A stretch of 64,000 nucleotides of DNA from Citrifermentans bremense (GTDB taxonomy: Bacteria > Desulfobacterota > Desulfuromonadia > Geobacterales > Geobacteraceae), in contig NZ_AP023213.1 in NCBI RefSeq assembly GCF_014218275.1, positions 2,210,001 through 2,274,000 of the forward strand, given 5' to 3'. The position numbers were made by a program, and so were the translations under genes. Shown here piece after piece: positions 52,454-64,000 of this stretch; within the stretch, counting starts at the first letter, position 1, and the number at the start of each line of letters is the position of its first letter. The notes below the pieces were generated by a model. That model was not told the origin of the DNA. It was given only the letters and a program-made list of their open reading frames with translations, and made no database searches.

Positions 52454-53692
52454 TCAAGCGGAATGCGCCCGATCGACGCGAGACGTCACAAACACCAGAC
52501 CCGCTGCAATGAGCAACAAAATGGCGCTGGCAGCAAAGGTGCTCTGGTAGCCACTCGTGTCGAACAGCAAGCCGCCCACGGTGGAACCAATGGCAATGGC
52601 CAATTGTATTACAGCCACGATCAGCCCGCCACCTGCCTCTGCATCGTGGGGCAGGGTCTGAGCCAACCAACTCCACCAGCCCACGGGCGCAGCGGTGGCA
52701 ACCAGTCCCCAACAACCGAGCACCATCACCACGGCTGACACCCAGCCGCCCCAGACGATCAGTGCTAGGGCAATCATAGCCATTAACACTGGAAGGACGA
52801 TCATCGTGGGATATAGGCCAAACTTCTTTAGCACAGTGCCGATGAGTGTGGTGCCTATGAAGCCCGTCACGCCGATCACAAGCAGGATGAGCGACAGCGC
52901 GTCCACGTCCACTTGCGTCACCGTCTCTAGAAACGGACGCACATAGGTGAACAGCGTGAACTGCCCCATAAAGAGAATGCTGCAAGCGGCCATACCCAAA
53001 GCGACAGTACGGCTTTTCAGCAATTTGAATATGTTGCCCGAACTCGCTCTTGTCTCTACCTGCATTGAAGGCAAGCTCATCCATTGCCAGACGAGGGCGA
53101 TCAATGCCACCGGTACTAGGCAGAAGAACGCGCCTCGCCAGCCGATGACCGAGCCGAGGTAACTACCTAGGGGAGGCGCTATAACGGTTGCCAAGGCGTT
53201 GCCGCCATTGAAGACGGCCATCGCGCGCGGCACTTGGTTTCCAGGCACCAGCCGCATGGCCGTAGCCACCGATAGTGACCAGAACCCACCTACCACCACG
53301 CCGATGAGCGCGCGACCCACCATGTAGATGACATAGTTCTGCGCCAGAGCGATGACCGCGCCGGACAGGGCCATCCCCCCCGTCAAGCCCAGCAGTAGCG
53401 TCTTACGATCCATACTGCCGGCCAGCGCGGAAATGAACAGGCTCGTCACCACTGCGAAGGCGCCGGAAATCGCGATGCCTTGCCCTGTCATCCCTTCGGT
53501 GACGTGCAGATCGGCAGACATTGGTGTCAACAGGCTGACAGGCATGAACTCAGAGGCGATCAACGCGAACACGCACAGCGTCATGGCAAAGACACCGCTC
53601 CAGTACGCAGGTCGTGTGCCTGCCTCGTCTTGCGAAAATTCACCCTGATCTAGGGAGTCACATACTTGCGTAGTCATGGAGTCGCTGCTCAT
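52454..53692 (-). CDS. MFS exporter, NepI/AraJ-like
   Basis: A 412-residue inner-membrane protein with 12 predicted helices, of the drug:H+ antiporter DHA1 branch. Motif A-like LAGSMDRKTLLL lies between helices 2 and 3, the GRALIGVVVGGFWSLSVATAMRLVP segment in helix 4/5 is characteristic of NepI/YdhP-type exporters, and WRGAFFCLVPVALIAL follows. The ATG at 53692 overlaps the stop of the upstream hydrolase gene (ATGA), so translational coupling is likely; the longer frame to 53731 lies inside that gene. The substrate is unknown; purine nucleosides, sugars or solvents occur in the family. Codon and base usage look less GC-rich than the left part of the window. Confidence 0.9.
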   Translation of the reverse strand: MSSDSMTTQVCDSLDQGEFSQDEAGTRPAYWSGVFAMTLCVFALIASEFMPVSLLTPMSADLHVTEGMTGQGIAISGAFAVVTSLFISALAGSMDRKTLLLGLTGGMALSGAVIALAQNYVIYMVGRALIGVVVGGFWSLSVATAMRLVPGNQVPRAMAVFNGGNALATVIAPPLGSYLGSVIGWRGAFFCLVPVALIALVWQWMSLPSMQVETRASSGNIFKLLKSRTVALGMAACSILFMGQFTLFTYVRPFLETVTQVDVDALSLILLVIGVTGFIGTTLIGTVLKKFGLYPTMIVLPVLMAMIALALIVWGGWVSAVVMVLGCWGLVATAAPVGWWSWLAQTLPHDAEAGGGLIVAVIQLAIAIGSTVGGLLFDTSGYQSTFAASAILLLIAAGLVFVTSRVDRAHSA

Positions 53693-54747
53693 ATCAAGTT
53701 CTTTCTGAAGAACGAGGTCAGCTTGTCCCAAGGGATCAGATTGACCCGGTCGTAGAGATCCACATGCCCCGCACCTTTGACGAGAACCAGCTCCTTGGGT
53801 TCAGCTGCTCGCTTGTAGGCATCCTGACTGAACTCGATGGAATGTGCTTTGTCGCCAGTAATGAACAGCATGGGGCGAGGAGAGATCGTCTCAATATCTT
53901 CAAAGGGGTAGAAGTTCATGAACTTCACGGCACTTGTCAGTGTCGGGTGCGTTGTCAGTTCCGGTAATGAACCTTTAGGGGTGAAATCACCTCGCGGCGT
54001 ACGGTAAAAATCATAAAATTCACGCTGGATTGGATGTGTGTCTTTCGTTAATTCGTGCACTGTACCGCTTGTGTATTTAGTTTCGCCAACAGAAAATTCG
54101 CCATAACGCTGCTGAGCCGCTTCGGCAATGATCGCTTTTCTCTGCTCAATGGTTTGTGAATGATTGAGTGCATTACGGACTGCCGCACCCATGTCGTACA
54201 TGCTGACGGTGGCAATTGCTTTCATGCGGGGGTCAATCTTGGCGGCACTGATCGCAAAACTCCCGCTGCCGCATATACCAAGGACACCAATCCGCTCACG
54301 ATCCACAAATGATTGGGTGCCTAGATAATCGACCGCCGCACTGAAATCCTCTGCATAGATATCTGGTGAAACGGCATTACGTGGTTGACCTTCGCTCTCG
54401 CCCCAGAAGGACAGGTCGATCGCCAGGGTTACGAAGCCCTGCTCGGCCAGTTTCGTGGCATACAAGTTCGAGCTTTGCTCTTTGACGGCCCCCATGGGGT
54501 GGCCGACAACTATTGCGGGGTTCTTGCTTCCCTGCTTTATGCCCTTGGGAATGAACAGGTTTCCTGCAACTTTCATCTTGTATTGATTGTTGAATGAAAC
54601 CTTCTGCAATGTGACCTTGTCGCTTTTGTAGAAATTATCCGCTCCATGAGACATGTCGGCCCCCAATGCGATGCTAGCTGATAATAACAAGCCTGCAAAA
54701 ATCGAAGTGACGATACCCAATCTGCTTGTAGAAGATTTGTGTTCCAT
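53689..54747 (-). CDS. exported alpha/beta hydrolase (dienelactone hydrolase-like)
   Basis: A 352-residue alpha/beta hydrolase with an N-terminal signal peptide (IVTSIFAGLLLSASIALGA). The nucleophile elbow appears as GICGSGSF near residue 150, so the catalytic residue is probably Ser within GSGS. The oxyanion region is VVGHPMGAVKEQSSN, and the acid and His are in FITGDKAHS and KGAGHVDLYD. It resembles bacterial proteins annotated as YcjY/dienelactone hydrolase family. AAGGAG lies seven bases before the ATG. It is the second gene of the Fe-ADH, hydrolase, MFS, (AKR relic), CMD-cupin operon. Confidence 0.88.
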   Translation of the reverse strand: MEHKSSTSRLGIVTSIFAGLLLSASIALGADMSHGADNFYKSDKVTLQKVSFNNQYKMKVAGNLFIPKGIKQGSKNPAIVVGHPMGAVKEQSSNLYATKLAEQGFVTLAIDLSFWGESEGQPRNAVSPDIYAEDFSAAVDYLGTQSFVDRERIGVLGICGSGSFAISAAKIDPRMKAIATVSMYDMGAAVRNALNHSQTIEQRKAIIAEAAQQRYGEFSVGETKYTSGTVHELTKDTHPIQREFYDFYRTPRGDFTPKGSLPELTTHPTLTSAVKFMNFYPFEDIETISPRPMLFITGDKAHSIEFSQDAYKRAAEPKELVLVKGAGHVDLYDRVNLIPWDKLTSFFRKNLI

Positions 54748-54770
54748 GTTTAGGCTCCTTGAATAAGTAG

Positions 54771-55922
54771 CTACTTCACAGCCAGCTTGAGGATACCGGC
54801 GATTCTCTCCTGGGGATACATTTTGTCCATGCCCCAGAGTTGTGCGTTACCGAAGGCGTTCGCTGCGATCGGTTCGACGGCATCCACCGTAAGACTGGCT
54901 TGCGCAAAGGTGACCGGAGCGCCGATGGCGCTGAACCATTCGGTCATCCTGGTAATACCTGCATCGGCGTCATCAACGCCGAACACCTTCTTTGCGAAGC
55001 GCTCAAAACGTGCCGAGTTTTCGTTTTTGATCGACTTCATCCATGCGGGGAGTACGACAGCCAGACCGGCACCGTGGGGGACGTTGTAGAGCGCAGACAT
55101 GGCATGCTCGATCATGTGGGTATCGTAGGTGTTGCCCTCCACACCGACGAAGGTATTGCCATTCAGTGCCATTGTGGAAGCCCAGGCAAATTCGCCACGT
55201 GCATCATAGTCGTTCGGATTTTCGAGCAGGATGTTTGTGGTGCGTATAACCGTGTCCAGGATGTTTTCGATCAAGGCTGCGTTGTAACCGGGGAAATGAC
55301 TGGCGGTGAAGTAGAGGTCGAGGCAGTGGGCAAAAATATCGACGGCGGAGTAGGCGAGATACTCAGGTGTGACCGAGGCCATCAGTTCTGGATTGATGAC
55401 AGACACTTTCGGGAAGAGGTGCGGTGACATGATCGCGAACTTCTGGCGAGTTTCATCATTGGTCACAACACCACCGGTGTTCATTTCACTGCCAGTGGCT
55501 GCCAGTGTCATCACGGAGAAAACTGGAATAGCTTCTTTAACCATGGCCTTGCCATCAAAGAAGTCCCAAACATTACCGTCATATTTGGCACCCGCCGCAA
55601 CGGCTTTGGCAGAGTCGAGGACCGACCCTCCACCAACGGCCACGATCCCTTTCAGCTTGTTCTCCTTTACGCTCTTGATGGCCTCTCGTACTTGACTGAT
55701 CAGGGGGTTGCTGATAATGCCACCCGCCGATTCGTAGACAACACCCTGCGCTTCGAGGGATGCGGTAACGCGTTCGAACAGCCCGTCTCTTTTGATCCGT
55801 TCCGATCCGTATAGGATTAGGACGCTGCCCACACCGAACTCGTTGACGTATTGCCCGATGTTGAGTTCTTTGCCTTTGCCAAATTCAATCCTCGTCGGGT
55901 TGTAAAAAGTGAAGTCGCGCAA
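54771..55922 (-). CDS. iron-containing alcohol dehydrogenase, YqhD-like
   Basis: A 383-residue group III alcohol dehydrogenase that would reduce aldehydes with NAD(P)H. The N-terminal FYNPTRIEFGKGKE, the dinucleotide region GIVAVGGGSVLDSAKAVA, and metal ligands in AVDIFAHCLDLYF, HMIEHAMSALYNVPHGAGLA and the Asp/His spacing match YqhD/BdhA-type enzymes. The TTG at 55922 has AAGGAG seven bases upstream and matches the family N-terminus; the longer frame to 56015 is unlikely. It heads a minus-strand operon and lies just past a large hairpin that ends the regulator gene. In E. coli, YqhD detoxifies short reactive aldehydes. Confidence 0.9.
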   Translation of the reverse strand: MRDFTFYNPTRIEFGKGKELNIGQYVNEFGVGSVLILYGSERIKRDGLFERVTASLEAQGVVYESAGGIISNPLISQVREAIKSVKENKLKGIVAVGGGSVLDSAKAVAAGAKYDGNVWDFFDGKAMVKEAIPVFSVMTLAATGSEMNTGGVVTNDETRQKFAIMSPHLFPKVSVINPELMASVTPEYLAYSAVDIFAHCLDLYFTASHFPGYNAALIENILDTVIRTTNILLENPNDYDARGEFAWASTMALNGNTFVGVEGNTYDTHMIEHAMSALYNVPHGAGLAVVLPAWMKSIKNENSARFERFAKKVFGVDDADAGITRMTEWFSAIGAPVTFAQASLTVDAVEPIAANAFGNAQLWGMDKMYPQERIAGILKLAVK

Positions 55923-56047
55923 TTTGGTTCTCCTTGCTGTTGCTTTGTTTTCTTGGTTGTATATTAGAAACCTACAGTTGATTTGGAAATACACATACCT
56001 ATCCGTTTTTTGCACAATCCTACAATTGGCAACGTTTTATGTAGGGC

Positions 56048-56097
56048 GCTCACACAAAGGGGGCAGCTCTGAAATGAGCTGCCCCCTTTGTGTGAGC
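56048..56097. terminator. 22-bp perfect palindrome, bidirectional hairpin
   Basis: Arms 56048-56069 and 56076-56097 are perfectly complementary around a six-base loop (TGAAAT). It begins 36 bases past the stop of the AraC-type regulator and probably ends that transcript, although no long T run follows. The length of the stem is unusual for a terminator, so it may also be a mobile palindromic element. Confidence 0.65.
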
Positions 56098-56132
56098 ATC
56101 TGTTATGAGGTTCCAGCGGTGCAGGCGTTTTG

Positions 56133-58168
<2,036 letters not shown>

Positions 58169-58234
58169 TTAACATCCTCGAGCAGAAACGCTTATGGCGC
58201 CCATCGAGGCGATGTTGTGGTGCGGTCCTATGTG

Positions 58235-60353
<2,119 letters not shown>

Positions 60354-60462
60354 TTAAAACTCCTGGGCCCAGAACGTAACCCTGTTGCCGTCCGCCGCTT
60401 CAGGCTCGGTCGTTACGTATGGTTTGTTCCCTTGATCGTTCACATGCAGCCCCTTTTTGTTA

Positions 60463-60487
60463 AGCCGGCTGTTCGCCGGCTATTTTT
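60463..60487 (+). terminator. stem-loop in the gap between MFS and FMN reductase genes
   Basis: A seven-base stem AGCCGGC/GCCGGCT with loop TGTTC, followed on the plus strand by TATTTTT. The T run is on the strand without genes, so its role for the minus-strand operon is unclear. Confidence 0.4.
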
Positions 60488-60495
60488 CCTTCTAC

Positions 60496-61116
60496 CTAAT
60501 GTAGTTCCACTGCAACTTTCGGAAAAGGAGCAGCCGCGGAGGCTGCCGCAGTTCCCCTGCCAAGCCAGGCAATGGTCTGCCCGAGATGCTCCATATTGCG
60601 AATGGCCTCTTCGTCGTCATGCACCTCTTCCTTGGCGCACCCCACGCCGAGATTCCAGTAGATAGAACCAGGCACGATCATCGATGAGGTGAGGAACATG
60701 TGGTTTATGGTGTCGAAAACGTGAGTCCCCCCACCACGGCGCACCGCCACCACTGCAGCACCGATCTTGCCGCTGAAGGCACCGCCATTCGCCAAGGCGA
60801 CGAAGCCTGCCCGATCAATCAGGGCCTTCAGCTCGGAGGTGACATCGGCGAAGTACGTCGGAGAGCCAAGTATGATCGCATCGGCGGCGAACATCTTTTC
60901 GATCACATCGTTCATGCTGTCGCTTTCAATAGCGCACTTGCCGTTCTGTTTCTCAACGCACTTCATGCAGGCTATACAGCCCCTAAGGGGCTTCCCGCCA
61001 ATACGCAGGTACTCCGTGTCCCAGCCGGCGGCTGCTAAAGGCTCGAGGGTCTTCTTGAGCAGGATTTCGGTATTGCCGCCCGGTCTTGGGCTGCCGTTTA
61101 TCGCAATTGCTTTCAT
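60496..61116 (-). CDS. NAD(P)H-dependent FMN reductase (flavodoxin-fold)
   Basis: A 206-residue flavodoxin-like oxidoreductase. The FMN phosphate loop is NGSPRPGGNTEILL at the N-terminus, and ILGSPTYFADVTSELKALIDR contacts the flavin ring. A Cys cluster GCIACMKC and GKC near residues 48-62 is typical of the subgroup related to iron-sulfur flavoproteins, and could bind a cluster. AAGGA lies seven bases before the ATG at 61116; an ATG at 61140, overlapping the stop of the upstream Fe-ADH gene, is the alternative. Quinone or nitro reduction is plausible in this oxidoreductase cluster. Confidence 0.9.
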   Translation of the reverse strand: MKAIAINGSPRPGGNTEILLKKTLEPLAAAGWDTEYLRIGGKPLRGCIACMKCVEKQNGKCAIESDSMNDVIEKMFAADAIILGSPTYFADVTSELKALIDRAGFVALANGGAFSGKIGAAVVAVRRGGGTHVFDTINHMFLTSSMIVPGSIYWNLGVGCAKEEVHDDEEAIRNMEHLGQTIAWLGRGTAAASAAAPFPKVAVELH

Positions 61117-61140
61117 TTCGTTATCCTTTACCTTTGTCAT

Positions 61141-62328
61141 TTACAATGCCATCTGTAAGATCTGAAGGGCCTCTTCCTTGCCGATTGATGTGAGGATACC
61201 CAATTTCCCATTTTCCACAGCTTTGGCGGCCATCATTTCCAGGTCTTCTTCCTTTACCCCTGCCTCGCGCAGGTTCGCCGGCATCTTGATCCCGGAATAA
61301 AATTCTTCGAGCTTCCTAACGCCTTCCTCTGCCGCTTTGGCATCGTCAGCTTCGCGGACATCCATCACATTCCGCGCGAACTTTGCGAAGATCGGCAGAT
61401 GCTCCGGAGCGGTACTCATGGTGTGACGCATCCAGGCAGGGGTCAGTAGCGCAAGAGTGACACCATGAGTCATATCGTACCTGCTGGAAAGCTCGTGCCC
61501 CATTCCGTGCAGCGGGAAGGGAAATCCCGGCTTACCGAGTACAAACTGGAACCCGGCCAAGGCCATAGAGCTGGCCCACATGATATTGGCACGAGCGTCG
61601 TAGTTTTTCGGGTCAGTGAGGATCTTCGGTGCCTCCTCCAGAACTGCCTTCATGACCCCCTCGTTCATGCGGTCCTGAACGGTCGTCGCAGCGTCGGGAG
61701 TAAAGTATTGCTCCATCAGGTGGCAGAAGATGTCGGCGACGCCGGCCATCGAATGATACTCAGGCACCGTATAGGTGTACTCGGGGTCAAGAATGGAGAA
61801 CTTCGGATTGAGTAGAGGATGCAGGACGACCTTTTTCTTGTGATCGTTCCCAACGGTGATGACACCCCCCATATCCAGTTCGGAGCCGGTTCCCGCCATG
61901 GTCAGGATAGTCGCCAGCGGAGCAACGGCAGTGATCTTTGACGAGATACCCGATTCATCGACGAAGAGATCCGTCACGGGGCCGTGGTATTTCACGCCGG
62001 CAGCGATAGCCTTGCAGGCGTCCAAGGTCGACCCGCCCCCTACGGCCAAGATGAAGTCGCAGCCATTTTCACGGTAGACCCGAATCCCTGCCTCCACGCT
62101 CTCGATCCTCGGGTTGGGTTGAATCCCGCTCAGCTCCACATGTGCAAGACCGGCCTTGCGGAACTGCTCGAGGATCACCTCGTAGATGCCGTTTTGTTTT
62201 ATGCTCCCGCCGCCATACGCCAACAGCACCTTTGAGCCGCCATGGGTCTTGATAGTTTCACCCAAAATCTGGATTTGGCCCTTTCCGAAATAAGCCGTGG
62301 TGGGAATGCTATAAACGAAATTATTCAT
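61141..62328 (-). CDS. iron-containing alcohol dehydrogenase, BdhA-like
   Basis: A 395-residue group III alcohol dehydrogenase. The N-terminus YSIPTTAYFGKGQ, the nucleotide-binding DFILAVGGGSTLDACKAIAAG, and metal ligands in GVADIFCHLMEQYF and PLHGMGHELSSRYDMTHG place it with butanol/aldehyde reductases, in a different subgroup from the YqhD-like gene at 54771. AGGAG lies seven bases before the ATG at 62328; the frame extends to 62400 without support. It is in the middle of the minus-strand operon between the SDR and FMN reductase genes. Confidence 0.92.
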   Translation of the reverse strand: MNNFVYSIPTTAYFGKGQIQILGETIKTHGGSKVLLAYGGGSIKQNGIYEVILEQFRKAGLAHVELSGIQPNPRIESVEAGIRVYRENGCDFILAVGGGSTLDACKAIAAGVKYHGPVTDLFVDESGISSKITAVAPLATILTMAGTGSELDMGGVITVGNDHKKKVVLHPLLNPKFSILDPEYTYTVPEYHSMAGVADIFCHLMEQYFTPDAATTVQDRMNEGVMKAVLEEAPKILTDPKNYDARANIMWASSMALAGFQFVLGKPGFPFPLHGMGHELSSRYDMTHGVTLALLTPAWMRHTMSTAPEHLPIFAKFARNVMDVREADDAKAAEEGVRKLEEFYSGIKMPANLREAGVKEEDLEMMAAKAVENGKLGILTSIGKEEALQILQMAL

Positions 62329-62396
62329 GCTGATTCTCCTGTACGTTATTGAGTTGTGTATAAAAAATGTCTGGTCGGCTCCCGGCAAATGCTCCT

Positions 62397-63224
62397 TCAC
62401 TTCGGCGCGAGTTCGCCGTACCAGTAAGCAGCGGTTACACCGCCATCCATGAGAAAATCGCTGCCGGTGATGAACGTGCCTTCCGGTCCCATCAGCAGAG
62501 CTGCAACGGCACCCACCTCGTCCGGAGTGCCGATACGCCCAGCCGCAGAAAGTTCAATCATGCGCCTGTACCCGGGGCCGCGGGGACCGGCTAGTTCGTC
62601 CTTAGCAAGAGGTGTGCAGATGATGCCGGGGCTGATGGTGTTGACCCGTGCACCACGCTTGCCCCAGCGCACCGCCTCTGCCATGACCCGTAACGAATTT
62701 CCGCGCTTTGATAACTGGTAAGCATTAAGCGGGTCGGTCACCACGTCTGGCTGAAGCATCGGCAAGGCGAGCAGCTCTTCGGTGGGTGTAGTTGCCAGAG
62801 CGCTGTTCTGTTCCGTTGACAGCGCTGGGAGGCGGTGGCCCGATTGAGAGGCAATCACAATGCCCGCACCGCCAGGAGCGATGACACTGCCGAATTCTTC
62901 GAGTACCAGTGCGGTGCCGTAGAGATCGACCTTCAGGATCGTCTCAGGAGCCGCCTGCGTAGGGGACACACCGGCAGCATGAATGACTCCAGCTATGGCG
63001 CCAATCCCTGTTGCGCTCTCGACGAGTGCGTGGACCGAAGCACGAGATGATACGTCTACGGTTGTGGTGCTCACCTCGAAACCGGCGTCGCTTAGGACTT
63101 TCGCTGCAGCCTCGACATTATCCTGGCGCAGGTCTGCCAGCAGGACGTGTTTGCCTACGCCAACGCGCCGAGCGATAGCCTGACCGATCAATCCAGCACC
63201 AATGACTACGATGACGTTCTTCAT
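62397..63224 (-). CDS. SDR family oxidoreductase
   Basis: A 275-residue short-chain dehydrogenase. The cofactor loop reads VIGAGLIGQAIA, GxGxxG rather than the usual TGxxxGxG, as in some SDR subgroups. VIHAAGVS replaces NNAG. The catalytic residues appear as Ser in IASQSGH and Tyr/Lys in NAYQLSKRG. The C-terminus GPEGTFITGSDFLMDGGVTAAY is typical. An insert with repeated Leu/Pro around residue 150 is longer than in minimal SDRs. AAGGAG lies six bases before the ATG. It ends 68 bases before the start of the Fe-ADH gene and probably belongs to the same operon. Confidence 0.9.
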   Translation of the reverse strand: MKNVIVVIGAGLIGQAIARRVGVGKHVLLADLRQDNVEAAAKVLSDAGFEVSTTTVDVSSRASVHALVESATGIGAIAGVIHAAGVSPTQAAPETILKVDLYGTALVLEEFGSVIAPGGAGIVIASQSGHRLPALSTEQNSALATTPTEELLALPMLQPDVVTDPLNAYQLSKRGNSLRVMAEAVRWGKRGARVNTISPGIICTPLAKDELAGPRGPGYRRMIELSAAGRIGTPDEVGAVAALLMGPEGTFITGSDFLMDGGVTAAYWYGELAPK

Positions 63225-63258
63225 GGTTGACTCCTTATTGACTAAGCCCCTAGCTGCC

Positions 63259-64000
<742 letters not shown>

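Noticed and set aside
52302-53084. A 260-codon minus-strand frame overlapping the MFS gene
   Set aside because: Most of it is a shadow of the MFS gene; only its C-terminal part is real information, namely the frameshifted AKR relic annotated separately.

Overview
The window looks like chromosomal DNA of a GC-rich, Geobacter-group member of the Desulfobacterota (Geobacter/Geomonas/Citrifermentans type). This is inferred from gene content: many soluble multi-PAS histidine kinases with an HQWRQPL kinase core, a Bacillus-like fadN-fadA-fadE block, a PUFA-type lipid synthase, rubredoxin paired with a universal stress protein, and small Cys-rich proteins. No rRNA, tRNA or CRISPR was seen.

Layout. 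(1) 1-4.8 kb, minus: a PfaD-type flavoenzyme followed by a PfaA-type KS-AT polyketide/PUFA synthase that runs off the left edge. (2) 5.1-9.0 kb, minus: an ybbA-like ATPase, ybbP-like permease and tesA-like GDSL esterase in one operon. (3) 9-11.5 kb: a small Cys-rich protein, rubredoxin and Usp, a DUF4136 lipoprotein and an alkyladenine DNA glycosylase. (4) 11.8-27.8 kb, plus: a nine-gene signalling array with four histidine kinases (one carrying its own receiver), two stand-alone receivers, a PilZ protein, a REC-PAS-GGDEF-EAL protein, and a terminal protein resembling the DRHyd plus TPR-S half of animal ASK1 signalosomes. (5) 27.8-40.5 kb: an SCP2-like protein, a fatty-acid degradation block (acyl-CoA ligase, fadN, fadA, fadE), a small kinase, a FadR/GntR regulator and another multi-PAS kinase. 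(6) 40.8-50.2 kb: mixed housekeeping genes (Cys-rich protein, mutM, an old yellow enzyme, a BI-1 family membrane protein, a CvfB-like S1 protein, a large hybrid kinase and a creatininase-family protein). (7) 50.3-64 kb: a visibly less GC-rich block, all on the minus strand. It holds oxidoreductases and exporters (two Fe-dependent alcohol dehydrogenases, three aldo-keto reductases plus an AKR relic, an SDR, an FMN reductase, two MFS exporters, a hydrolase, a CMD-cupin protein) and an AraC regulator. The AraC, Fe-ADH and AKR combination recalls E. coli yqhC-yqhD-dkgA, so a reactive-aldehyde detoxification island acquired by transfer is the best guess.

How the genes fit together. Region 4 looks like one long transcription unit with very tight spacing. 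It contains internally duplicated modules: two REC-PAS inputs with different outputs, and two HQWRQPL kinase cores. The EAL domain of its GGDEF-EAL protein has lost two key residues, so it probably makes or senses c-di-GMP rather than degrading it. The last gene overlaps it and brings an ASK1-like scaffold whose expected catalytic Glu is Gln. This array is the best candidate for an undescribed system in the window.
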